DNA from: Litorimonas haliclonae
Lineage (GTDB): Bacteria > Pseudomonadota > Alphaproteobacteria > Caulobacterales > Maricaulaceae
Length of the DNA: 64,000 nucleotides
Direction: 5' to 3'
Assembly (NCBI RefSeq): GCF_965138505.1
Contig: NZ_CBCSCO010000004.1
Span: 186,001 to 250,000, forward strand
Shown here: piece after piece, positions 31,885-39,170 of the stretch
How the letters are laid out: each line of letters begins with the position of its first letter
Position numbering within the stretch: the stretch's first letter is position 1
Position numbers and translations under genes: made by a program
Notes under the pieces: model-generated
The model's input: only the letters and a program-made list of their open reading frames with translations
Database searches by the model: none
What the model was told of the DNA's origin: nothing

Positions 31885-33103
31885 CCCTTTTCAGTTTTTC
31901 AAAAACTGGGAAATCTGGCAGCGCGATGATCAACGTAACGATACGGACTGGTTAATCTGGCTGCTCCTCGGGGGACGCGGATGCGGGAAAACCCGAACCG
32001 GGGCCGAATGGGTTCGCCGGAAAGTCTTTGAAACGGGCCGTATCGCTTTAGTCGCCCCGACTCTGGCCGATGCCCGTGAGGTTATGCTCGACGGGGAAAG
32101 CGGTCTTCTGAATATTGGATACCCGATGGAACGTCCCTCATATTCCCCGTCTCGCCGCCGCCTTGATTGGCCCAATGGCGCGGTGGGGTATTTATTTTCT
32201 GCTGAAGACCCGGACAGCCTACGCGGCCCGCAATTCGGGGCGGCGTGGGCGGATGAGTTCTGCGCCTGGAGCTATCCCGAAGACACCTTATCCAATCTGC
32301 GGTTTGGGCTACGGGTGGGCACGCACCCCCAATTGGTCATCACCACAACACCCAAACCTATTCCAGCCTTGAAATCGTTAATGTCGGCGTCGGGACTAGC
32401 TGTGAGCCGCGCTAAAACCGGGGCCAATTCCGCAAACCTGTCTCCGGCTTTTCTCTCCGCGATGGAGGATAGCTATGGCGGGACCCGTCTGGGGCGACAG
32501 GAACTGGAAGGCGAGGTGTTGTTTGACCGCGAAGGGGCGCTCTGGTCACAAGGCATTTTTGAGACCTGTCGTTTCAACGGCGCTATTCCGCAGCTGGACA
32601 AAATAATAGTGGCGATTGATCCGCCGGTTACGTCCGGGGCGCGTTCGGATCAATGCGGACTTATCGTAGCGGGCGCACAAGGCGAGGGGTCAACGGCGCG
32701 GGCCTATGTGCTGCATGACGGCACCGTTCAGGGATTGTCCCCGACGGATTGGGCCAAAGCGGCTATTTCTCTTTATCATGGCTGGGGCGCAGACGCTCTT
32801 TTGGCCGAAGTCAATCAGGGCGGGGAGATGGTCAAAACCATTCTCCGCACGGTTGACCCCAATATCCCTATCAAAACTGTCTTTGCCCATAAAAGTAAAG
32901 CGGGCCGGGCAGAGCCTGTCGCGCTGCTCTATGAACAGGGGCGCGTGTTTCATGCCGGGCGATTTGATGCGCTAGAGGCAGAGCTACGCCAAATGGGAAC
33001 CAAGGGCCGCCAGAAAAGCCCTGACCGCGCCGATGCGCTCGTCTGGGCGTTAACCCATTTACTAATCGATGGACGATCCGACCCGATAATACGGCGGACT
33101 TGA
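31754..33103 (+). CDS. GTA large terminase (gp2)
   Basis: A 449-residue packaging motor. The ATPase part has Walker A GGRGCGKT (about 73-80) and Walker B with catalytic acid GAAWADEF (about 162-169), then the coupling motif ITTTPKP. The C-terminal RNase H-like nuclease has IVAIDPP (first Asp, about 280) and the late acidic SPDRADALVWAL (about 425). It cuts and pumps host DNA into the head. Residues 1-45 are encoded in a region that also encodes the end of gp1 in another frame. ATG 31754 is the last Met before conserved sequence; ATG 31709 is possible. Confidence 0.9.
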   Translation: MKTFPRLVPKIEDASWNGSIISSLRSNLSPTKLLLLVWSLSGNDPFQFFKNWEIWQRDDQRNDTDWLIWLLLGGRGCGKTRTGAEWVRRKVFETGRIALVAPTLADAREVMLDGESGLLNIGYPMERPSYSPSRRRLDWPNGAVGYLFSAEDPDSLRGPQFGAAWADEFCAWSYPEDTLSNLRFGLRVGTHPQLVITTTPKPIPALKSLMSASGLAVSRAKTGANSANLSPAFLSAMEDSYGGTRLGRQELEGEVLFDREGALWSQGIFETCRFNGAIPQLDKIIVAIDPPVTSGARSDQCGLIVAGAQGEGSTARAYVLHDGTVQGLSPTDWAKAAISLYHGWGADALLAEVNQGGEMVKTILRTVDPNIPIKTVFAHKSKAGRAEPVALLYEQGRVFHAGRFDALEAELRQMGTKGRQKSPDRADALVWALTHLLIDGRSDPIIRRT

Positions 33104-33120
33104 GACTGATTCTATTGACT

Positions 33121-33133
33121 ATTTTGTCAAAAT
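33121..33133. promoter_or_regulatory. 13-bp palindrome ATTTTG-T-CAAAAT
   Basis: A perfect palindrome with one central base lies 18 bp after the terL stop, overlapping the inverted pair TTGAC/GTCAA at 33115-33130. It is 11 bp upstream of the CtrA-like box. It looks like an operator for a dimeric regulator, possibly the DnaA-like protein or a helix-turn-helix repressor, though no binding motif is known to me. Confidence 0.5.
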
Positions 33134-33143
33134 TTCAAAATCC

Positions 33144-33158
33144 TTAAAGTCTCCTTAA
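33144..33158 (+). promoter_or_regulatory. Perfect CtrA box TTAA-N7-TTAA
   Basis: TTAA at 33144-33147 and TTAA(C) at 33155-33158 are 7 bp apart, the full consensus for the cell-cycle regulator CtrA. In Rhodobacter CtrA is needed for GTA production, and in Caulobacter it controls many phage-like and motility genes. The site lies in the 119-bp gap between terL and the gene at 33223, so it is in promoter position for the portal-to-tail part. An AT-rich TATATG follows at 33174-33179. Confidence 0.6.
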
Positions 33159-33222
33159 CCCTACTCCTTCACATATATGGCGAATTTAGCTACCTATTTT
33201 TGATGGCTGTGGGGACTGGAAT

Positions 33223-33660
33223 ATGGATAAAATTGCGAAGCGGACAATGAAGGAGACGTTGGAGGAAAAGCTCGGACGTACCACCTCTCAACTCGGCGAG
33301 CTCAACCGCGAATTAGCAGCGCAAATGATTAAGCTTGCGGCGCAGACCAATGATACGACCCCGCTGATTCAGGCGGTCGAGGCGCTCAACAAAGCCAAGA
33401 CTTACTATAAAATCGATACCGCCCCGAAAGAAGCGCTGATTGTGCAATGCGCTTTGGCGGATACGCTTTTGAAACTCGGCCAGAAAAACCGCGACCGCGC
33501 GGCGCTTGAAAGTTCTATCGAAGCGTATCGCCGGGCCATTACCCTGGCCTCTCTCGTTGGGGACGAAACCCGGCGGCAAGATCTAAAAATAAATTATAAA
33601 CTCGCCCAAACCCTGACCGGACGCCATAAAAAAACTCCGTCCCTGTTTAAGGTTGCGTAA
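33223..33660 (+). CDS. TPR-like protein inserted between GTA terminase and portal
   Basis: A 145-residue helical protein with TPR-like pairs (about 45-115: TPLIQAVEALNKAKTYYKI, CALADTLLKLGQ and DRAALESSIEAYRRAITLASL) and a coiled-coil N-terminus (LEEKLGRTTSQLGELNRELAAQ). No such gene sits here in RcGTA. No signal peptide is present, so it probably acts in the cytoplasm as a chaperone or regulator of GTA assembly. The same reading frame continues open for 40 codons after its TAA stop (33658-33660), to 33783. The CtrA box and palindrome are immediately upstream. Confidence 0.72.
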   Translation: MDKIAKRTMKETLEEKLGRTTSQLGELNRELAAQMIKLAAQTNDTTPLIQAVEALNKAKTYYKIDTAPKEALIVQCALADTLLKLGQKNRDRAALESSIEAYRRAITLASLVGDETRRQDLKINYKLAQTLTGRHKKTPSLFKVA

Positions 33661-33783
33661 AATAGAAGCTTTTCAGAGGCTTACAAGAAAAACCAAGAGA
33701 ATGATCCGCACTTAGCGGTTCTGGGGTATAAACACCTTATCGCCGGAATTGCGCGTTTGCATACGCGCCGCCCGAAAGGATAA
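33661..33783 (+). other. Open in-frame extension after the stop of the TPR-like gene
   Basis: After the TAA at 33658-33660 the same frame stays open for 40 codons to TAA 33781-33783, only 5 bp before the portal start. The translation (SEAYKKNQENDPHLAVLGYK, then an IAGIARLHTRRPKG end) looks helical and protein-like. It may be the former C-terminus cut off by a nonsense mutation, or a read-through product. Chance alone gives a 40-codon open frame roughly one time in seven, so this is suggestive only. Confidence 0.4.
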
Positions 33784-33788
33784 GCCCC

Positions 33789-34964
33789 ATGTTGAATTTT
33801 TTCAAACCCGCTGCGGGTCGCAGCGGGTTTTTTGCTGCGCCGAAACCATTGCCGCCTGAATCGAAAGCTGCTCAGCCTCTCATAGCTCTGCAGCTATCGT
33901 CAGGCGCGCATTGGACGCCGCGTAATTTTTCTGCCCTGTGTCGCGAAGGGTTTGCCCGTAATCCCATCGTCTATCGCTGCGTTCGCTTAATTGCCGAAGC
34001 GGCAGCGAGCGTGCCTTTAAAGGTAGAGGGAAACAAAACGGCCTCAGAGTTTCTGACGCGCTCCCCGCTCATGTCCAGCTCAACGGAAACATTGGAGGCT
34101 TTCTACGGCTATCTTCAACTTTCCGGAGAGGCTTATCTGGAGGCGCGGATGAGAGACGGCGTCCCTAGTTTTCTGTCCGCCCTAAACCCCGTCGCCGTGA
34201 CGCCGCTCCAAACGCAGACAGGCGCCGTGGCGGCGTGGGATATCGACACCGCAGGAGGGGACAGCCGGCGTCTACGTCATGACCTGGCCTCAGGCCGATC
34301 TCCTCTTCTGTCCATGTGCCTCTTTAGTCCGCAGGATTCAGTCTCGCCCTTGCAAGCGGCGGCGCAGGCGGTGGACCTCCATAACGAAGGCGGGCGTTGG
34401 GCGAAGGCGCTATTGGAAAATTCCGCGCGTCCCAGCGGCGCGCTCATTTACAAAGGCGCGAGCGGATCGGAGCATCTTACCGAAGATCAATTTGAACGGC
34501 TGAAATCCGAATTGGACACAGGCCATGCCGGGGCGCGCCATGCGGGCCGACCCCTAGTGCTGGAGGGCGGCCTTGATTGGAAATCCATGAGCCTGTCGCC
34601 GACCGATATGGATTTTATCCAGGCCCGCCGCGAAGCCGCCCGCGAAATCGCGCTCGCCTTTGGCGTGCCGCCTATGCTCCTTGGCCTGCCGGGCGACAAT
34701 ACTTACGCCAATTACCGCGAGGCCAATCAGGCCTTCTGGCGGCAGACGATTATTCCGCTTGTCCGCAAGACATCGGACGGCCTGCAAAGCTGGCTCCGTC
34801 CCTGGTTTGATGAGGCCCTCACGATTTCCCCTGATCTCGAAAAAGTCCCGGCCTTGTCCGAAGACAGAAACACGCTCTGGCAAAGGTTGACTGCCGCCAC
34901 CTTTCTCTCTGACGCCGATAAACGCGCGCTTGCCGGATTATCCCCTGAAGGAGGCGCGGTATGA
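33789..34964 (+). CDS. GTA portal protein (gp3, HK97 type)
   Basis: A 391-residue portal that forms the ring at the capsid vertex through which DNA enters and to which the tail attaches. HK97-type features are NPIVYRCVRLIAEAAASVPL (about 57-76), the LNPVAVTPLQ strand, and ALAFGVPPMLLGLPGDNTYANYREANQAFWRQTI (about 290-325). Codons 6-15 encode a perfect intrinsic terminator hairpin (listed separately), which forces the KPAAGRSGFF sequence. A weak ribosome-binding site (AAAGGA) precedes the ATG. It overlaps the next gene by 4 bp. Confidence 0.92.
   Translation: MLNFFKPAAGRSGFFAAPKPLPPESKAAQPLIALQLSSGAHWTPRNFSALCREGFARNPIVYRCVRLIAEAAASVPLKVEGNKTASEFLTRSPLMSSSTETLEAFYGYLQLSGEAYLEARMRDGVPSFLSALNPVAVTPLQTQTGAVAAWDIDTAGGDSRRLRHDLASGRSPLLSMCLFSPQDSVSPLQAAAQAVDLHNEGGRWAKALLENSARPSGALIYKGASGSEHLTEDQFERLKSELDTGHAGARHAGRPLVLEGGLDWKSMSLSPTDMDFIQARREAAREIALAFGVPPMLLGLPGDNTYANYREANQAFWRQTIIPLVRKTSDGLQSWLRPWFDEALTISPDLEKVPALSEDRNTLWQRLTAATFLSDADKRALAGLSPEGGAV
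33804..33833 (+). terminator. Perfect intrinsic terminator inside the portal coding sequence
   Basis: A perfect 12-bp stem AAACCCGCTGCG/CGCAGCGGGTTT with a 3-base GGT loop (33804-33830) is followed by a T-run to 33833. This is one of the strongest terminator-like structures in the window, and lies at codons 6-15 of the portal gene. It would end transcripts coming from the regulator-terminase part unless ribosomes or an antiterminator intervene. Confidence 0.8.
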
Positions 34965-35227
34965 GCCAGAACAAAGCCTATTCTTTCAATCGCACGGTCA
35001 CGCTCGGCATGTTGATAACCCTGTCCATTCAAACGGCGAGCGGTCTGATCTGGGCGGGCGGGGCGAATGCGCGGCTTGAAGCCGTGGAGACACAACTCGT
35101 CCTGCGTCAGCCCTCTCTGGAACGTCTTGCTCTGCTCGAAGGGCAGATGGATATGATACGGGAAAGCCTTGGCCGGATTGAGCGGCAAGTCACTCTCAAC
35201 GCCATTGAAGCGGAGCGCCCGAAATGA
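34961..35227 (+). CDS. GTA gp3.5-like small membrane protein
   Basis: An 88-residue protein in the place of RcGTA g3.5. It has one N-terminal membrane segment (about 13-34, LGMLITLSIQTASGLIWAGG) followed by a coiled-coil helix (about 37-80) with regular hydrophobic spacing. Function is unknown; a holin-like or anchoring role has been guessed for proteins of this shape in phages. It overlaps both neighbours by 4 bp (ATGA). Confidence 0.7.
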   Translation: MSQNKAYSFNRTVTLGMLITLSIQTASGLIWAGGANARLEAVETQLVLRQPSLERLALLEGQMDMIRESLGRIERQVTLNAIEAERPK

Positions 35228-35676
35228 GCGCCTCCCTTCGTATCAGCGGCTATGCCAGCCTGTTTAATCAGACGGACTTATCCGGCGACGTCGTGAGCCA
35301 AGGCGCGTTTGCTGCGTCTATTCTGGCCCTCCCGGACGGCCGATTGCCAATGTTATTCGGTCATGAAACCAGTGCGCCCATTGGAGTTTGGGACCGGGTG
35401 GTGGAAGATAGAACCGGACTTTTCGTCTCGGGACAATTAATCGGCGGCTCGGGAGAGGCGGATCGAATAGCCACCCTCATTCGTCAGGGCGCGGTCTCTG
35501 GCCTGTCCATCGGATACCGCGTTCGACGCTCCGGCCGAAATCAAACCGGGCGCCTCCTGACAGAATTGGATTTGTGGGAGGTCTCGGTCGTGGCTTTTCC
35601 CATGCTCCGCAGCGCGCGGATTACCCAAATTGACGATCTTCTACCCTCACATAAAGGAAACATGGCTTATGCCTGA
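35224..35676 (+). CDS. GTA prohead protease (gp4, HK97 family)
   Basis: A 150-residue U35-family serine protease that trims the capsid protein during head maturation. The GYASLFNQTDLSGDVVSQGAF start, the LFGHETSAPIGVWDR block with the catalytic histidine (about 42), and the serine in GAVSGLSIGYRV (about 96) are in place. The ELDLWEVSVVAFPM motif closes the domain. Length is normal for the family. It overlaps gp3.5 by 4 bp and the capsid gene by 8 bp. Confidence 0.9.
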   Translation: MSASLRISGYASLFNQTDLSGDVVSQGAFAASILALPDGRLPMLFGHETSAPIGVWDRVVEDRTGLFVSGQLIGGSGEADRIATLIRQGAVSGLSIGYRVRRSGRNQTGRLLTELDLWEVSVVAFPMLRSARITQIDDLLPSHKGNMAYA

Positions 35677-36859
35677 TTTAGAAACGAAGCATTTAAAAGC
35701 TGATTTTGCCAAAACATTCGAGGCGTTCAAATCAGCCAACGACGAGAGACTGGCGGCGCTGGAATCCAAATCCTCGGATGGTTTACTCGACGAGAAGGTC
35801 GCCCGCCTCAATGCGGCGTTGGACGCGCAATCCAAACAAATAGACAATCTGTCGATGAGCCTGTCCACCCCGTTGCAAGGCGGACGAAACAACAATGAAG
35901 CCAAATCGGCTTGGTCCTCTTTCATCCGAACAGGCGACGCCCAAGGGCTTGCCTCGCTTGAAGGCAAATCTCTCTCCAGCACGGATGGGGAGGGCGGCTA
36001 TATCGCTCCGCCGGAAACAGAGAGCCGGATTGACCGGGCGCTGACGGAAAGCTCGCCTTTCCGCGCTATCGCGTCTGTTCGGCGCATTGGGGCCGGCCTG
36101 TTTAAAAAACCGGTTTCGTCCTCGGGCGCGGCGTCCGGCTGGGCCGGTGAAACCGATGCCCGGATTGAAACCCAGGCGCCGCAACTCGAACTGCTCGATT
36201 TCCCGGCGGGGGAGCTTTACGCCATGCCCGCTGCCACACAGGCGCTGCTGGATGACGGCGTCGCCGATGTCGATCAATGGCTCGCGGATGAAGTGCGTGA
36301 CGTCTTTGCCGCGCAGGAAATGGCGGCGTTCGTTAATGGCGACGGAGTGAATAAACCGCGCGGCCTTCTCGATTATACCCAAGCCGCCAATGGCTCGCAA
36401 AGCTTTGGGGAAATCGGCACAGTCAGCACGGGAACAGCCGGGGCGTTCGATTCCACTGCCCCCGTCGATGCTTTGCTTGACTTAATCTATGCCGGAAAAA
36501 GTCGTTACCGCGCCGGGTCTAGCTTTGTCATGAACCGGCGCACTGTGAATGATATTCGCAAATTCAAAGACGCGGACGGGAATTATATCTGGCAACCCGC
36601 GACCGAAGCCGGGCAGCCGTCGACGCTCCTTGGCTATCCTCTGGTGGAGGCCGAAGACATGCCGGATGTGTCCAGCGGAGACGCCGCTATTGCCTTTGGT
36701 GATTTCCGACGCGGCTATCTGATTGTGGATCGTCAGGGCGTCCGCGTCTTACGCGACCCTTATTCAGCCAAGCCTTACGTCCTGTTCTACACGACGAAAC
36801 GCGTCGGCGGCGGGGTGCAGGATTTCGACGCGATTAAGCTGCTCAAAGCCGCAGCGTAA
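35669..36859 (+). CDS. GTA major capsid protein (gp5, HK97 fold)
   Basis: A 396-residue capsid precursor. Residues 1-95 are a coiled-coil, scaffold-like delta domain (KADFAKTFEAFKSANDERLAALE) that gp4 removes. The HK97 fold begins near 110 (GEGGYIAPPETESRIDRAL) and includes VNGDGVNKPRGLL, FVMNRRTVNDIRKFKDADGNYIW, LLGYPLVEAEDMP and the terminal YVLFYTTKRVGGGVQDFDAIKLLK. The start at 35669 is preferred because AAAGGA (35653-35658) is 10 bases upstream and translation is coupled to gp4. A terminator follows 28 bp after the stop. Confidence 0.94.
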   Translation: MPDLETKHLKADFAKTFEAFKSANDERLAALESKSSDGLLDEKVARLNAALDAQSKQIDNLSMSLSTPLQGGRNNNEAKSAWSSFIRTGDAQGLASLEGKSLSSTDGEGGYIAPPETESRIDRALTESSPFRAIASVRRIGAGLFKKPVSSSGAASGWAGETDARIETQAPQLELLDFPAGELYAMPAATQALLDDGVADVDQWLADEVRDVFAAQEMAAFVNGDGVNKPRGLLDYTQAANGSQSFGEIGTVSTGTAGAFDSTAPVDALLDLIYAGKSRYRAGSSFVMNRRTVNDIRKFKDADGNYIWQPATEAGQPSTLLGYPLVEAEDMPDVSSGDAAIAFGDFRRGYLIVDRQGVRVLRDPYSAKPYVLFYTTKRVGGGVQDFDAIKLLKAAA

Positions 36860-36887
36860 CTTACTTCCAGTCAATTTTAATCTTCAC

Positions 36888-36914
36888 AAGGTCGCCCTCC
36901 GGGCGGCCTTTTTT
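36888..36914 (+). terminator. Intrinsic terminator after the capsid gene
   Basis: A 10-bp stem AAGGTCGCCC/GGGCGGCCTT with one G-U pair and a TCC loop (36888-36910) is followed by six T. It lies 28 bp past the capsid stop and 24 bp before gp6. As in many phages, it may raise the capsid mRNA over downstream genes by partial termination. Confidence 0.85.
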
Positions 36915-36937
36915 ATTTCTACCCATAGGAGGACATT

Positions 36938-37501
36938 TTGATAACCGATATAATGCCCCCGCCGATTGAGCCTATTACGCTTGAGGCGGCCAAACTCTTC
37001 TTGCGTCTGGATGACGACGCGGAAGACACTCTCATTACAGACTTAATTCAAAGCGCGCGGGAGCAGGTGGAAACACTCTGCCGTAAAACCCTGATAGAGC
37101 GGCCGCAACGCGTGAGTTTTGCGTCGCCGTTTAACCGTATTCTCTATTTGAATATTGCGCCGATAAAATCGGTCACGGCGATGACACTTCATTTGGAAAA
37201 TGGAGGCGAAGAAGCCGTGTCTCTGGACGGTTTGAAAATAAATTTCCGCGCGACGCCGGCTTCGATTCAAAAAGACACTTTAGGACTTTGGAGTTGGCAT
37301 CACCGCCCCGAAATCAAAGCAATCACCGTGGATGTGGTCGCGGGATATGGCGAAAGCATTGACGATATTCCCATGCCGCTGCGGCAGGCCATGCTCCTGC
37401 TCATCGGGCAGGGCTATGAGCATCGCGCGGGCATAGACATGCCGGGTATTCCCATGATGGTGGACGCGCTGGTCATGCCTTACCGGAGCCTGAAGCTATG
37501 A
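36938..37501 (+). CDS. GTA head-tail connector (gp6)
   Basis: A 187-residue protein of the phage head-tail adaptor class (phiE125 gp8/HK97 gp6 type): PITLEAAKLFLRLDDDAEDTLITDLIQSAREQVETLCRK forms the N-terminal helical block, and a beta-rich centre leads to IPMPLRQAMLLLIGQGYEHR. It builds the ring below the portal. The start is TTG at 36938, chosen because AGGAGG (36927-36932) is 5 bases upstream; an ATG at 36953 is the alternative. It is the first gene after the capsid terminator. Confidence 0.85.
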   Translation: MITDIMPPPIEPITLEAAKLFLRLDDDAEDTLITDLIQSAREQVETLCRKTLIERPQRVSFASPFNRILYLNIAPIKSVTAMTLHLENGGEEAVSLDGLKINFRATPASIQKDTLGLWSWHHRPEIKAITVDVVAGYGESIDDIPMPLRQAMLLLIGQGYEHRAGIDMPGIPMMVDALVMPYRSLKL

Positions 37502-37815
37502 TCGGGCAATTACGTACGCGGTTAGGACTTTACGCGCCCTCTGTGGTCGCGGATGACCTTGGCGGGACCGTCACGACATGGAGTTTCCAACGCGCCCTCT
37601 GGGCCGCCATTACGCCCAAGACACTCTCGGAAACGCGCGAGAATGGTCGGCTCAGTGTGACCCAAAGCTATCAGGTGACGATCCGCTATCGAGCCGATTT
37701 TCCGAAGCGGGCGCGATTGATTTGGGGCGATAGAATTCTGCGCGTCATTGCGGCGTCTGACCCCGATACGCGCGGAGAACGTCTCCACCTTATCTGTGAG
37801 GAGGAACGGCAATGA
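37498..37815 (+). CDS. GTA head-closure protein (gp7)
   Basis: A 105-residue beta-rich protein of the SPP1 gp16/head-tail adaptor type: LGGTVTTWSFQRALWAAITPKT, RENGRLSVTQSYQVTIRYRAD and FPKRARLIWGDRILRVIAASD are the recognisable strands. It closes the capsid after packaging. Overlap with both neighbours is 4 bp. Confidence 0.82.
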   Translation: MIGQLRTRLGLYAPSVVADDLGGTVTTWSFQRALWAAITPKTLSETRENGRLSVTQSYQVTIRYRADFPKRARLIWGDRILRVIAASDPDTRGERLHLICEEERQ

Positions 37816-38225
37816 GCCAGGATATGATCGCCAAAGCGGTTCATTCGGCGCTCTCGCAAAACACGGGGGTTCAAGATGCACTCGGCACGCCGCCACGACT
37901 TTATGACAGCGCACCGGAGGATCCAGTCTTCCCATATCTCAGCTACGGCGCGATGCGCCGCGAGGATGTCGGCGGAGACGCCACCCCGCTTTGCTTACAT
38001 CAGATGACGCTTCATCTCTGGTCGCGATATGCGGGAAGGGCAGAAATTCTGGGGCTGTTGGCACAGATCGAAACGGTTGTGACTGACCAAGACGCTCTAT
38101 CGGCACATTTATCACCGGACACTCTCGTCAGCGCCACTGCGCTTTATTCGGATATTTTACGCGCGCCGGATGGACGAACCCATCACGGCCTCTTGCGCCT
38201 GTCTTTCCTCACTCAAGCCCTCTGA
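37812..38225 (+). CDS. GTA tail terminator, DUF3168 family (gp8)
   Basis: A 137-residue DUF3168 protein. Typical features are a helix start (AKAVHSALSQNTGVQDAL), the PPRLYDSAPEDPVFPYLSYG strand pair and MTLHLWSRYAGRAEILGLLAQIETVV. DUF3168 proteins cap the tail tube and set the joint with the head. It overlaps gp7 by 4 bp; a 21-bp gap with AAAGGAG follows. Confidence 0.85.
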   Translation: MSQDMIAKAVHSALSQNTGVQDALGTPPRLYDSAPEDPVFPYLSYGAMRREDVGGDATPLCLHQMTLHLWSRYAGRAEILGLLAQIETVVTDQDALSAHLSPDTLVSATALYSDILRAPDGRTHHGLLRLSFLTQAL

Positions 38226-38246
38226 TTTATAAGAAAGGAGCCTTCC

Positions 38247-38657
38247 ATGAGCGCTCAACGCGGACGGGATATGCTCGTCAAAATAAAGCAAAACGATGAG
38301 AGCTATGTCACTCTCGCTGGATTGCGGACGAAAGCTCTGCGCCTAAACGCGCGGGTCGTCGATGTGACCGATAGTGATTCTGCCCAAGGGTGGAAAGAAC
38401 TCTTGCCGAATGCCGGGGTCAAGTCCGCAGAGGTGTCAGGGCAGGGAATATTCCGAAATGAGGCTTCGGCTGCGCAAGTCAGGCAAGCTTTTTTCGATCA
38501 AGACGCTCTGGATTTAAGGTTTCTTTTGCCGGGCTTTGGTCAAATTGACGGTGCGTTTCTAATCTCGAACCTATCTTATTCCGGCAATTATCAAGGCGAA
38601 GCCGGATTTAACATTATTCTGATGAGTGCGGGCGCGCCCGTTTTCAACGCGCTATGA
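38247..38657 (+). CDS. GTA major tail protein (gp9)
   Basis: A 136-residue tail-tube protein, beginning MSAQRGRDMLVKIKQ. The residues AGLRTKALRLNARVVDVTDSD and GWKELLPNAGVKSAEVSGQGIF match the TP901-1-like major tail family seen in GTAs. Hexameric rings of this protein form the tube. AAAGGAG directly precedes the ATG. It overlaps gp10 by 4 bp. Confidence 0.88.
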   Translation: MSAQRGRDMLVKIKQNDESYVTLAGLRTKALRLNARVVDVTDSDSAQGWKELLPNAGVKSAEVSGQGIFRNEASAAQVRQAFFDQDALDLRFLLPGFGQIDGAFLISNLSYSGNYQGEAGFNIILMSAGAPVFNAL

Positions 38658-38965
38658 CCCCGCATACTCGAACCGTCTCTCTGGACGGTAAACCTTATTC
38701 TCTTCGTTTCACTCTGGCGGCGTTGGCTGTCCTCTCTCGCCGTCTGGAGTGTCCGGGGCCAAAGGCACTGTCCCGCTGCCTGCAAAGCCCCGATCGACCC
38801 GCGCGACTATCCACCGCGCGGGTCCTGTTGGCCTGTCTGCTTTCTCCGGATTTCCTGCCGCCGGGGGAGGCGGACAGCGTCGCCTTTAAGGCCAGTGAAA
38901 CAGAACTGGCCGAGGCGATGACCGTCATGGCGGAGATGATTGAGGAGGCGTTTAAGAGTGTCTGA
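38654..38965 (+). CDS. GTA gp10 tail assembly chaperone-like protein
   Basis: A 103-residue protein with a beta start (TVSLDGKPYSLRFTLAALAVL) followed by helices, matching the gp10 slot (GTA family protein). The AALAVLSRRL helix resembles the gene-transfer-agent gp10 start that promotes tail protein folding around the tape measure. It overlaps gp9 by 4 bp and gp10.1 by 8 bp. Confidence 0.75.
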   Translation: MTPHTRTVSLDGKPYSLRFTLAALAVLSRRLECPGPKALSRCLQSPDRPARLSTARVLLACLLSPDFLPPGEADSVAFKASETELAEAMTVMAEMIEEAFKSV

Positions 38966-39170
38966 GAAACTGAATTGGCCGTTTGAGGTCTGGCTCCGAT
39001 TAGCGGTTTTACAGATGGGCCAAACGCCTGAAACTTTCTGGTCGATGGAGGTGATTGATTGGCTGACCCTCTGCAAGAAAGGCGAAGGCCAAGGTTTATC
39101 GCTTGCTGATTTTGAGGTCTTACAAAAACAATTTCCCGACAAGGAGGGGACGCATGACGGACGCAAATAG
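38958..39170 (+). CDS. GTA gp10.1 tail assembly chaperone-like protein
   Basis: A 70-residue protein matching the small rcc01693-type tail assembly protein: WPFEVWLRLAVLQMGQTPETFWSM and DWLTLCKKG. In tailed phages two overlapping chaperone frames (G and GT) often occur at this position. The start is a GTG at 38958, since GAGGAGG (38942-38948) lies 9 bases upstream; there is no in-frame ATG before it. It overlaps gp11 by 17 bp. Confidence 0.78.
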   Translation: MSEKLNWPFEVWLRLAVLQMGQTPETFWSMEVIDWLTLCKKGEGQGLSLADFEVLQKQFPDKEGTHDGRK

